From Vanilla planifolia (lineage: Eukaryota; Streptophyta; Magnoliopsida; Asparagales; Orchidaceae), in contig JAIUJO010000162.1 in assembly GCA_023846275.1 (NCBI GenBank), positions 1,063,651 to 1,127,650 on the forward strand: 64,000 bases of DNA, given 5' to 3'. The notes below the pieces were generated by a model, which saw nothing but the letters and a program-made list of their open reading frames with translations, was not told the DNA's origin and ran no database searches. The translations under genes were made by a program, and so were the position numbers. Positions 35,090-47,160 of the stretch are shown here, piece by piece. Numbering within the stretch: position 1 is the first letter of the stretch; every line of letters begins with the position of its first letter.

Positions 35090-35300
35090 AAATAAGTGTA
35101 GTTTATAATAAATTAAATCTGATGTCCTCGAACATCAGATGTGGTACCAAATTAAATATTTTTTAAAATGTGCCAAAACTTTAAAAAAATATTTAAAATA
35201 TACATATATATAAATATATAGAATATTTTATTGGATGAGCTATTTGAGGTGAGTCAAATGATGATGAAGTAAATAATAACAAATTAATTATTTTTACAAC
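35090..35300 (-). repeat. Truncated satellite monomers with an 8-bp hairpin
   Basis: The monomer passes from the C region (aataaatta) directly into the complement of G, omitting the A/B part. A second jump occurs near 35260-35290. At the first, tctgatgt (35118-35125) and acatcaga (35132-35139) form a perfect hairpin with a 6-bp loop. The consensus here reads catcctcgatcatcaaat, so the hairpin arises from local substitution plus the deletion. Confidence 0.5.
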
Positions 35301-36508
35301 AAATAAGAGTTTGTGTGAATTGTTGAATAAGCCAAACATAAATCAATATTTTAAAACATATGTAAACATATTATAAAAAAAATAAGATAACTAAGCATTG
35401 TTATATAAATAAATTATATAAATGTAAACGTTGCAAGTTAGGTGAATTATTAATTCATAGTTATGTTACCATATAAAAGTGAAAATTTTGAAAAAAAATG
35501 AAATAAATTATAGAGTAAATTTGCATTCCAAGAAATTAAGAAGATCGTGTTTATCATCGTCATTCATTAAATCCAATACAAATCAAAATGGCTCATAAAG
35601 CATGTCAAATCCCAAGAAAAAAAATTAATAAAAACATAAAATCAATATTTAATTGGATAAACTTAACAAGATGACTTTAAGAACATTTCTTTTTTCTTGA
35701 ATGGATCTCATTTATAATTACAACGAATTACCAAAAGTAAATGATTAATATAAAAATTATCCAATAATAAGTAAATATATATTAAAACTAAAATAAGATA
35801 AATTCAAGGAATGTTATATAACAAATTTTAGGCAATGTGAATGTCACATAAGAAAAGATTTAAAGTTATGTAATAATGTAACAAAAATTAAGCAAAAATG
35901 TTGAAGAAAAGAGAAAGTTTATTGGAAACTTACATTCCATGATACTTAAATGATCAAGTGTGCCATCCTATATCATCAAATAAAGAATAGATAAAAATAT
36001 CTTATAAATCATGCAAAAAAACCTAAAAAAATAATATATTAAAGACATATAAATATGATATTTTTTAATTACATAAAAGTCATCTAGATGAGTTCAATAA
36101 TGTTTGTTTCTTTTAGATAAATTGTAGCAATGTAGAATAGTAAAATCAAACCAATATAAAGGCCCCATGGAGAAGAATTACAACTACATAGTAATATATA
36201 AAAATGAAAAAAATTAGAGAAATTAAACAAATTCTATAAGAAAATTACATTCTGATACACTACATAGATTGAGTGTAACATACATGTTGGTCAAATCAAG
36301 TGTAAATCCTAATTTCATCTGTTGCTTACCAAAACTCTAAAATATAAAATATTTAAAATAATAAAGATGAATATTTAATTGGATTGAGATGCTTCTGATC
36401 GCCCTAATGATGTTTGTACCATCTTGAACATAGTTTGATTCGAATTTTTATGAATACCACCAAAGTGACTAATTGTAAAATATGATTAGTCCTTATTTTA
36501 ATTTTAGC

Positions 36509-36651
<143 letters not shown>

Positions 36652-37885
36652 GCACTAATGGGATAAATTGATGCAATGTAATGTAACCAAATCTTAGATT
36701 TGTGAGGGTCGTATGATAGGACAACTAAAGTTGCATAATAATATTATAAATCTTAGAGAAAGATTTGTAGAAATGAGATAAATTGTTTGATAATATTGTG
36801 ATCAAGGATATTTAGTAGATCAAGTGTAACATCCTTGATCTTCAAATTAATTATGAATTTAAATGTCTCATAAATATTCCAAATACTAAGAAAAAAATAT
36901 CTAAAAATATAAAAAATGAATATAAAAAATGATAAAGCTCATAAAGATCAATCCAAAAATGTTTTCTTTATCATGATAAGACCACTTTTCAATTTTTTTC
37001 TTTATCAATGTAAAAAACAATATCAAAACTACTTTTTTAATATTAAATAAATATATAAAAAAAATTAGATGAGATAAACTCAAGCAATATAATATACCCA
37101 TACCAAAGCGACGTAAACATCACATGATAACAGAGGTTGACTTTCATTTATTTCTAACCAAATTAAAGAGAAAAAGTTGAAGAAATGTGATAATTTTTTT
37201 GGAAATCGTTATTCAAAGATACTAAGGAGATCGATTCCAACATCCTAAAACTATTATGAACAAAAATTTCACAAAAAGACATTCAAAAACCCTATAGAAT
37301 AACAAATATGGAGTTCCTTATGACATGTCCATCAGTGTTTGTTCAACTCAATCAAATACTATTTTGAATTCCTGATAAATTCCAAAATAAATAAGCATAA
37401 ACAATAATAAAATTAATTTTTTAATATTAAGTAATTATTTATTAAAATTGAAATATGAAAAATTTAAGTAATATAATCTAACTAAACCCAGGCAACATAG
37501 AGGTCACTAGAGAGTAGAAAAAACTCTCAAAGTAACAAACTAAATAAATGAAAATAAATGTGAAGGGGCCAGACGGATTGGAAAATAGGAAATATTGTAT
37601 GAAAAAGTTGCATTGTAAGATACCTAGGAGAGAAAGTGTAACTCCTCTAATCATGAATAAGGTAAAATTCCATATGTCAGTAAAGTAAGAGAAAACACTA
37701 GAATATAAAATATAAAAATGTGTTCATATGAACATTTAATGACATATAGTATTTCAAGATAAGAGCAATGATGTTTGTTTCATCTCACCCAAACATCTAT
37801 TATAATTACTATGAATCACCAAAGTAAATATACATTAATATTCATAAATTATTATTGAAATATATTATAAATATGTTTTAAATCT

Positions 37886-37890
<5 letters not shown>

Positions 37891-37922
<32 letters not shown>
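37891..37922. repeat. (TA)n microsatellite, same monomer position
   Basis: Thirty-two bases of TA lie between aaatcttaac and ttgaagtattgtaatataac. The flanks place it at the same monomer position as the tracts at 34.7 and 36.5 kb. Confidence 0.95.
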
Positions 37923-37924
<2 letters not shown>

Positions 37925-38449
37925 AAGTATTGTAATATAACAAAATCAATGCAATCTTTGAAATGAGTCTAATGATGTTTTGTATATTTCCAAAACAATT
38001 AATAGGATTTGCTATAAATAAAAATAAAATAAGCATAAATAATAACAAAGTATTTTTTTATTATTAATTATATATATTAAAAAATGAGATAAATTGATAA
38101 AAAGTAATACAACCAATCCAAAGTGATGGAAAATTTCAATGAGGGCAAAATTAGTGTATTTTAGTAATGTAACTAATTGAAAACAAAATTGAAGAAACCG
38201 AACAAATTCTAAAGGAAAGTTACATTCCAAAATACTAAGCATACCGAGTATAATATCCTCTATTTTTAAAAAATATTTTTATCAAACTCAATCATAAAGC
38301 ATACCAAAAATCTAAGAAAAAAGTATCGATCAAGAAATCAATATTTAATTCAATTAAGCTTATCGAGGTCAGTCAACGATACTTGTTTCACCTAATTTGA
38401 ATATTGTTTTGATTTACTATCAATCACCAAGGTAAACAAGCACAAATAA

Positions 38450-38604
38450 TAATAAATACTTTTTAAATTTTATGTAGATTTATATTAAAGCAAAAATGAT
38501 ATAATTAAAATAATATATAATCACAAAATAAAAGTGATATAATTATCACACAAGAGGTGATTTAGACTTACACAATAATATAATAAATATTTTTTTAATT
38601 TTAT
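38450..38604 (-). repeat. Last, truncated satellite monomer and boundary with the TG array
   Basis: The sequence taaatactttttaaatttta at 38454 is echoed by taaatatttttttaatttta at 38584, only 130 bp later. The final monomer is therefore truncated. After the first copy the monomer continues as tgtagatttatattaaag. After the second it continues as tgtgtacttgtgtgtgtg and becomes the TG array. The array thus starts at the same place in the monomer as the smaller TA and TG tracts. Confidence 0.65.
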
Positions 38605-40003
38605 GTGTACTTGTGTGTGTGTTTTTCTATATGCATGTGAATGTTTGCACATGTTTACTAATGATTGTTGCGTCCTTATATGAATCAGGGTTCGATTACA
38701 TGTGTGTGCGTGTCTGAGGGGGAAGGGTGCTTGTGTGTGTATTTGTATGTAGGTGTGTGCACGTGTCTGGTGCATGTATGTGTGCATGTATGGGTGTGCA
38801 TGTGTGTGTGCATGTGCTTGCACCTATGTTTTTGTGTATGTTTGATTGCACGTTTTCATGTGCATGTAAGTTTTAAAATGTTTTCATATGTGCATGCATG
38901 TGTGTGTTGGTGTGTGCATGTGTTTGCATGCATTTACATATATGTGTGTCAATGTGTATTCATAAGAGCATAAACGTGTGTGCATGTTTGCTCATGTGGG
39001 AGAGTATATGTGTATATGTGTAAGAGTGTGTCTATTTGTGCTTATGTGTGTAAAAGTTTGCAAATGTGCATGTTTAGATTTGTGCATGTTTGTGTAGGTA
39101 TCAATGTAGGTGTGTGTCCATGTACATGTGTTTGTGTTTGTGTGTGCATGGGCATGTGTTTTTGCCTGTATATGTTTGTGCACGAGTTTATGCATTTATG
39201 CATGTGTTTATGTGTGGAAGTATGTGTATATGCATGGGTGTGCTGCACGTATGTGTGTGCATGCATGCATATGTAGATGTGCGTGGGTGTGTGTGCATAT
39301 TTATGTGTGAATATCGATTCGTGTGTGTGTGTGTGTGTGTGTTTGTGTGTGCATGTGTGTTTGTGTGAAAGGAGGAGGGGCTTATGTGTATGAATGTATG
39401 CATGTATAAGTTTGCATGTTTATGTGAAGGTGTGTGTATATGTGCAGTGCATGTATGTGTGTGTGGTGCATGTATGTGTGCGTGTATAACTATGCGCGTT
39501 TGTGTGCATGTGTGTGTGCATGTGTTTGTGTGCATGTTTGTGTGTATATTTGTTTGCATAAATTGTGTGCACATATGAGTTTGCAAATGTCTATGTGTGT
39601 GCATGTGTTTGTGTGTTTGCATGTCTTTATTTTAGGTGCATGCATGAGTACATAAATGTGTGTATGTGTGCATGTTTGTGTGTATGGGAGTGTGTGCAAG
39701 TGTGTGTGTGTGTGTGTATACTTGTGTATGCATGGGTGTATGTGTACCTATGTGTGTGCATACATGCATGTATGTGTATTTATGCATGCATTTATGTGTG
39801 CAAGTGAGTTTTGTTTTTTGCATGTGTATACATGTGTGTGCATGCATGCATGCGTGTGCCAATATCTATGCATGTTTATGTGTGTTTCTATGTCTGCATG
39901 TGTCGATGTGTGTGTGTGCATGTTTGTATATGTGTAGGTGTGTGTATATTCATGTTTGCATAAGTGAGTGTGTATGTGTGTTTGCCTTTATGTGTGTTTA
40001 TTC

Positions 40004-40095
40004 AAGCACATATGCATAATACACACACATCCACATGCACACACAAATATATTAGCACACATAAAGATAAACACGCACACGTGCACATGCATATG
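40004..40095 (-). repeat. Small inverted (CA-rich) island inside the TG array
   Basis: About 90 bp switch to CA-rich on the + strand (acacacacatccacatgcac and following) before TG resumes near 40096. The exit contains the self-complementary tgcatatgca. It is a small-scale example of the strand switching seen at 47.14 kb. Confidence 0.75.
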
Positions 40096-41772
40096 CACAT
40101 GTGTGCTTTTGTGTATATGTGTGTCTACGTGTTTGCATACCCATCTATTTGCATGTGCATGCATGTTTGCATGTGTACATGCATGTCTATGTGTAAGTGT
40201 GAATGCATGCCTACATGTGCTCTTATGTGTGTGAGTATGCAAATATGCACATGCATTTGTGTATGTGTGTGTACATATGTATGCTTTTGTGTGTGTGTTG
40301 TGTGCTTATGCAAGAGTCTTATTTTGAGTGTGCACCCATGTGTTCAAGTGTGTGTATATATGCATGTTTCATTTGTGGGTACATGTGTGTGCATGAGTGT
40401 GCCTATGTCTATGTGTATAGACAAGTTAATGTGAATTTGTGCATGTATGTTTGTTTCTACTTGTGTGTGCATGGGTGCAAGTGTGTGTATACATATGCAT
40501 GTGTGTGTGCATGTGTATGGGGTTATATGTCTGGATGTGTGTGTGTATATGCATTTGTGTGTCCATGCATGTATGTGTGTTTTTGTTTACATGCATGCAC
40601 ATGGGTATGTGTGGATGCATACAAATGCATGTGTGTCAATGTGTGTATGTGTGTGCATGCACACGTTTTTGTATGCATGTGTGTATGTGTGTGTCTTTGG
40701 GTGGATGCACGTTTATGCATCATTGTGTGTATGTGCATATGCATGTGTGTGGGGGGGTGTGCATGTGTGCGTACGTGCATGTGCAAATATGTGTGCATGT
40801 GTGTATGTGTATTTCTATACATTTGTACTCATGCACATGAGTTTGTTTGTGTAAGTGTGAGTGGTTGAATGTGTGTGTATTTGTTTGCATGCATATGTAC
40901 TCTTATAGGAACATAAGTGTGTGTGTGTGTGTGTGTGTTTATGCATGTAAATGTGTGTGCATGCATGTATGTGCATGTCTTTGCATGTCTTTGCATGTAT
41001 GTGTGTGTGCTTATGTGTGCATACATGTATGTGTGCATATGTATATATGCATGTGTGCATGTGTGAATTTGTATGTATGTGTGTGTGTGTGTGTATGGTG
41101 ATGTGTGTGTGCTAGTATGTATTCTTTTGTTTCTATGTGTGCATGTGTTTCTGTATACTTGTTTATATGCATGTGCATGTAAATGTGTATATGTGAGCAT
41201 ATGTTTATGCATGTTTATTAGTGTTGGCATGTGTGTCAATGTCTTTGTGTGTTTGAATGTGTGCATGTGTACTTATGTAGATATCTTGTGTGTGTTTGTG
41301 TTTGTGTTTGTGTGTGTGCTTGTGCATGGGTGTGTATGAATGTATGCATGTGTTTGTTTGTGTGTGCGTGTGGGTTTGTATATGCATTTGTTCGTGTGTG
41401 TGTATGTGTGTGCATGCATGTGTACGTGTGTAGTGTGTTTGTCCATGTGTTTAAATGCACATGTGTGTATATGTCCTTGGTCATGTGTGTGCATGTGTAC
41501 ATGTGTATGCCTGAGTATATGTGTGTGTGTTTATTTGTGCATGTGTGTCTGTGTGTTTGGGTGAGTGCATAGGTATGGCTTTGTGTGAGTGTGTGTGTGC
41601 ATGGGTATGAGCATTTTTATGTGTTTGTGTATTCGTGTATGCACTTATGCATGTGTGTACTTATGTTTGAGCATGTTTTTGCATACATGAGTGAGTGTGT
41701 TTGCATGCATATGTATGTGTGTAGGAGTGTGCATGTGTGCATAGACATGTGTGCGTGTGTGTGCATATGTAT

Positions 41773-41856
41773 GTGATTGTATGTAAATGTGATTGTGTGT
41801 GTGTGCATGTGTGTGTGATTGCGTGTAAATGTGATTGTGTGTGTGTGCGTGTATAT
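41773..41856 (+). repeat. 42-bp tandem duplication in the TG array
   Basis: The block beginning gtgattgtatgtaaatgtga at 41773 is repeated as gtgattgcgtgtaaatgtga at 41815, with about one or two substitutions in the shared part. High identity in a degenerate background indicates a recent local duplication. Confidence 0.85.
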
Positions 41857-44314
41857 TTGTTTATGTGGATGTGTGTATGTTTTCTTGTGTGTGTATTGTG
41901 TGTTTTTGTGATTGTGCATGTGTGCATTTGGGTGTCAATTTATATGTGTGTGTGTATGGGTGTGCAAGTTTTTTTGTGCATGTGTGTATATGTCTGTTTG
42001 TGCATAAACTTGTGAGTGTATGCATTCTTGCATGTTTGTTTGTGTGATTATGCTTATGTGTGATTGTTGACACGTGTGTTAATACATGTATGTGTGCATT
42101 TTCTTGTGTTTGTGGATGTGTTTGTATGCATGCATGTGTGTTCATGTGCATTTGTGCATGAGTGTGTGTGCACTTGTATGCACATGCATGCTTGTGTGTA
42201 TGCCCGTGAGTGTGCATGTTTTGTGTGCATGTGTGTGTGTCTGTGTTTGTGCATATCTATGTAACTTTGTGATTGCATGTGCGTGTGTTTATGGATATGC
42301 ATGTGTGCATTTGTGTTTGTGAGGGTGTAGGCATGTTTGTGTGTATATGTTTGTGTGCTTGATGTGTGTGTGTTTTCTTGTGTGTGTATGTGAGTGTATG
42401 TGCAAGTGTGTTCTTATGATGCACATGTGTTTATGATGTCTATGTGTGCATACGTGTCTTTGTGTGTTTGTGTGTTGATGTGTTTGTAGGTATATGTGCA
42501 TGTGTGTTCATGTATTCTTGTGCTCATGTGTATGTGCATGCATGTGGATGCATGTGAGCAATTGTGTGTGTATTTACATATGTCTCTCTATGCATGTGTG
42601 TGTCATGTGTTAATGCATACACATGTTTGTGTGTGTTTGTGTGTACCTACATGTGTGTATTTTTACATGTTTGTTCATGTCGTCATGCTTGCATGTGTGA
42701 TGTGTTCAGGCATGTGTTTGTTTGTATGTGTAGGTGCATGTGTTTGTGTGTGCATGTGCTTATGTGGGTCTATGTATGCTAGTAGGTGCGTATGTGTGTG
42801 CACTTGGTTGGGCGCGTGTATGTGTATGTGTTTGTGCTTGCATATGCTTATATATTTGTGCATGAGTGTGCATGGGTGTGTGTGTGTGTGTGTGTGCATG
42901 TGTGTGTTCATGTGAGTGCTTATATGAGGCATTCATGTCTGTGATTGAGTGCATATGAAACAACCTATGCTAGTTCATAAACTATTTGTGTCTATGCATG
43001 TATTTTTGTATGTGTGTGCCTGTGTTTGATCATGAGTATGTGTACCTTTGCATGTGCTTACATATAGACTTGTGTGTGTTGCAAGTGCATGTGTTTACAT
43101 TGCTGCACATGTACTTGTATGTGCTCATGCATGCTTGTGTGTGAGTGTGTTCCTACATGCATGCATCTGTGTGTGTGCATGCATGTGTATATGTGTGTGT
43201 CTGTGTAAATGTGTTCATGCATGCATGTGTGTGCATGTGTTTGTACATGTGTATGCTTATACACATTTGTGTACATGTGTCATCCTATGTGTGTGCATAT
43301 GCCTATGTATATTCTTAAATGTTTGTCAGTATGTATGTATGTGCATGTATGATTGTGTTTGCATGCATTTACATATGTGTGAGTTGTGAGTGTGTTTGTG
43401 TGTGTGCATCTATGTATGGGTTGTGCACATGTGCATGCAAGTTTATGTGCATGTGTTTTTGAATGCACATGAACATCTATGTGTTTGCTAGTGTGTCTAT
43501 GCATGCATGTATGTGCATGTGTGTCTGTGTAAGTGTTTGTCCATGTAGTTGTATGTGCATGTGCATATGTGTTCATGCTGTACTTGAGCTTGTGTGTGTA
43601 CATTATTTTGTTTATGTGTGTTTACATGTGCATTTGGTTATACATGTGTGCATTTGTGTGTCATGTGTATGTGTGTGTGGGTGTGGGCATGCACATAGGT
43701 GTGTGTCTACATGTAGGTCTGTTTGTGTGGGTGTGTGAGCATGTATGTGTGTGTGCATATGTTTTTTGTGAGTTTGTACATGTGTGTGTCTATGTGTCCA
43801 TTCATGTGCATGTGTGCATGTGTGAAGGTGTGTGTGTGCAAGTGTCTGTGTCATGCATGTGTATTTATGTATTCATGTGTGCGTGTATATGAGAGTGTGT
43901 ATGTAAGCATGCATGTGTGTATGGGTATGTCTATGTGTGTGCATGTGTGTGTGTGTAAGCATGCATGTAAATTTGTGTGAGCACATGTTTGGGTGTTGTG
44001 TATGCATGTGTTCATGTATGTGTGTGTGTGTGTATAGATGTGCATGTGTGTATGCTTATATGTATTTGAATGTGTGCATGTATGCTTGTGTGTGTGTGTG
44101 TACATGTGTTCCTATGTGTGTTTCTATGTGTGTCTATATGTGCATGTGTGGCTATATGTGTGTACAAGTGTGCTTGTGTGCACCTATGTGTGTTTTAGTA
44201 TATGTGTGCATGTGTGTGTGTGCATATTAAATATGTATGTGTGTTTATGTGTGCATGTGTCTATACATGTCTGTGTTTGTGCATCCATATATCTATACAT
44301 GTGCCTATGTCTAT

Positions 44315-44350
44315 GCACACATATACACATGTATGTATGCATATGTGTGC
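44315..44350. repeat. 10-bp inverted repeat in the TG array
   Basis: gcacacatat at 44315-44324 is the exact complement of atatgtgtgc at 44341-44350, around a 16-bp partly paired centre. It is also a very short local change to CA on the + strand. A chance origin is possible in a two-dinucleotide background. Confidence 0.5.
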
Positions 44351-45730
44351 ACATGTTTGTGCATGCGCATGTGTGTATGAATGCTTGTTTTTGTATGTGT
44401 GTTTGTGTGTGCAAATGTGTTTTGATGGGTGTGTATCCAAGCACGTGTATGTGTTTGTGTATCTATGCATGTGTGTGTGTATGCATGCACATCCACATAT
44501 GCATACATTTGTGTGCATGTATTTGTTTGCATGCTTGTGTATTTTTATGAATGTGTATAAGTGTGTACGTGCACCTGTGTCTATGTAGATGTGTGCACAT
44601 TTGCATGTGCATGTTTGGGGGTGAGTATGTGTGCGAGTCTATGTGTGTGTGTATATGAACGATCATGTTATTATGTTCATATGTATGCATGTGTGTGCAT
44701 TCATAAGCATGCATGTTTGTGTCTATGTGCATGGTCTATGTGCATGTGTGCATGACTCTTAGCCTTTGTGTGTGCATGGGTCAATGATGATCCTTAAGGA
44801 GTTGTATGTGTGTGCATGTTTGTGTTTGTGTGTGTCCATGTGGGTGAGTGTGCATGCATATGCCTATGTGTGTATGTGTGTATGTGTGTACATGAGTGCA
44901 CATGTGCACGTGTGTTTTTATGTGTATTAGTGAGCACAAGCATGTGTGTGTGTAGGGCGTGTGTGTGTGTGTGCATGTGAGTGCATGTGCTATGCGTGTG
45001 CATGTGTGTATGCACGTATGTATATATATGCATGTGCATATGTTTGTATGTGTGCATGCATTTATGAGTGCACGTGTGTACACATGAGTGTGTGCTTGAG
45101 TTTGTGTGTACATGTGAGTGTTTGTCGATGCAAGTGACTGCATGGGTGTGAGTACGAGTGGATATGCATACAATCGTGTGTCTATGTGAGTGTGTGAGTT
45201 CAGGTACAGGTGTTTCTGTGCATGTGCATGTGTGTGCATATGTGTGTGTCTACATGCATGTGTGTTAACTACGCATGTGTGTGTAAGTGCATGTGTTTGT
45301 GCCTATTTATGTGCATGTTTTATGCATTTGTATGTGTGTGCATGTCTACATGGACATGCACAGGTGTGCATGCCTACGTGCAAGTATATGTTCATGTGTG
45401 TGTGTGTGCATGTGAACATGTGTGTCTTTGTTTGTGAGTGCAATTATGTGTGGGTTCATGTGGTCGTGCATTCATGTGTGTGAACTTGTGCATGTGTAAG
45501 TGTATCTATGTTTGTGTGTGAACATATATGTATGCCTCTTTATATGCATGTGCTTATTTGTATAAGAGCATATGCATTTTGTGTAAATGCATTACAACAA
45601 GTGCATGTGCATCTATGTGCGCATGTGTTTGTGAGTGTATTCATGTAAATGTGTGTATTTGTTCATACATGAGTGTGCATGTGAGTGCATGTTTATTTAT
45701 GTGCTTATGTGTGTCCTTATGTTTTATGTG

Positions 45731-46337
45731 TAAATGTGTGCATGTATATCTATGTGCTTATATGTGTTCTTATGTTTTATGTGTGAGTGTGTATGCATGA
45801 GCATGTGTGTGCACATGTGGTCATGTGGTTTAGTTGCATGCGTATATATGTGTGTGCATGCTTGTGTACATATGTTTGTGTAAATGGGTGTGCATCTGTG
45901 TGTGGTTTTGTGTGGTGTCTACATGTGTGTGTATGCTTGTGAGTATGTATAGATTTCTACATGCATGCATGTATATGCACATTTGTGAGTGCATATGAGT
46001 GCGAGCAAGTGTGTATTTAAAGGTGTGTATGTGTAAATGTGTGCATGTATATCTATGTGCTTATGTGTGTCCTTATGTTTTGTGTCAGTGTGTGTGCATG
46101 AGCATGTGTGTGCCCATGTGGTCATGTGTGTTAGATGTATGTGTATATATTTGTGGTTATGTATGTGTGTATGTATGTTTGTGTAAGTGCTTGTGCATTT
46201 GTGTGTGATTTTTGTGCGGTGTCTACATGTGTGTGTATGCTTGTGAGTATTTATAGGTCTCTACAAGCATGCATGCATGTGCACATTTGTGGGTGCATAT
46301 GACTGTGTGCATGTGTGTATTTGTAGGTGTGTATATG
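45731..46337 (+). repeat. ~303-bp tandem duplication in the TG array
   Basis: taaatgtgtgcatgtatatc occurs at 45731 and 46034. The copies stay alignable through distinctive non-TG words: gcatgagcatgtgtgtg, gtggtcatgtg, gtctacatgtgtgtgtatgc, and ttgtgagtat followed by a tatag segment. The second copy decays after about 46325. Inside the first copy, a shorter echo (cttatgtgtgtccttatgtt at about 45703, and its relative about 55 bp later) shows an older nested duplication. Confidence 0.85.
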
Positions 46338-47114
46338 GGTTTGTATGCATGTGCATGTGTGTGTGTTTGTGCATGTGTGTATGTTGTTGTGTGTGTGCAC
46401 ATATATGTGTATATGCACACCTACGATGTCTGTGTTTGCATGTGCTGTGGACACGTTTGCATGCATGTGCTTGTGATTTTCCATGTGTATGCATGAGTGT
46501 GTATACATGTTTGTGTGTTTTTGTGTGCATCTATATGCATGCACATGCATGTATGTTTCCCTCTGAGTGCATGTGTTTGTGTGAGTTGGTGTATGTGTGT
46601 GTGCATTTGTGTGCATGTGTCTTATTAACTATGAGCATGCATTTGTGGAAGTACATGTATATGTCTACACACATCTACATGTGTGTGTGTCAGATTAGGT
46701 ATGAGCCCACATATGTGTATGTGCATGTGTATGTGTCTATAAATATATGTATGTGCTTGAGCATGCGTATGTGTGTAAGTTTGTATTTGTGCATGGATTA
46801 GTATGTGTGTGCATGTCAAATATGCACATGCACGTGTGTGTTTGTGCGAGTGTGTGTTTGGGGGTATGTGTGTTGGTGTGTGAATGCATAAGAGTGTGTG
46901 TGTGTGTGTGTGTGCATTTGCACATACATGTGTGTTAATGTGTGTGTGTATGTGTGTGCGTGTTCCTGTGTGTGTGAGTGTGTGTGGGTGTTTGTGGGTG
47001 TGGGTGTGTGTGTGTATGCATGAGTACTTGTGTGTACATGTACACGTGCATGTCTGTGTGCATGTCTACATATACATGTATGTGATTGTGCATATTTGTG
47101 TGCATGTGTGCGCA

Positions 47115-47160
47115 TGTTTTTTGTGCATGAGCTTATTTTTTTACACAAGCACACTTACAC
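47115..47160. repeat. Strand switch TG to CA with a T-tract
   Basis: TG-rich sequence ends in tgtgcatgagctta. A run of seven T lies at 47136-47142, and CA-rich sequence starts at 47143. The flanking kilobases are not a recognisable mirror copy of each other, so this is not a recent perfect palindrome. Confidence 0.85.

Larger units (their letters stand above)
38604..47135 (+). repeat. 8.5-kb degenerate TG-rich array
   Basis: The array is built of TG dinucleotides with frequent CA and TA steps, giving words such as tgtgtgcatgtgtgtg and tgcatgcatg. Most deviations from TG are transitions that keep pyrimidine-purine alternation. The rest are mainly single extra T residues (tgtttgtg) and short tracts such as aag. 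I found no constant short period, but there are local duplications of 42 and about 303 bp. Nearly all frames are open for long distances on both strands because these dinucleotides rarely create stops. The resulting Cys/Val/Met-rich and His/Thr/Met-rich products are not proteins. No gene is seen. Confidence 0.95.
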
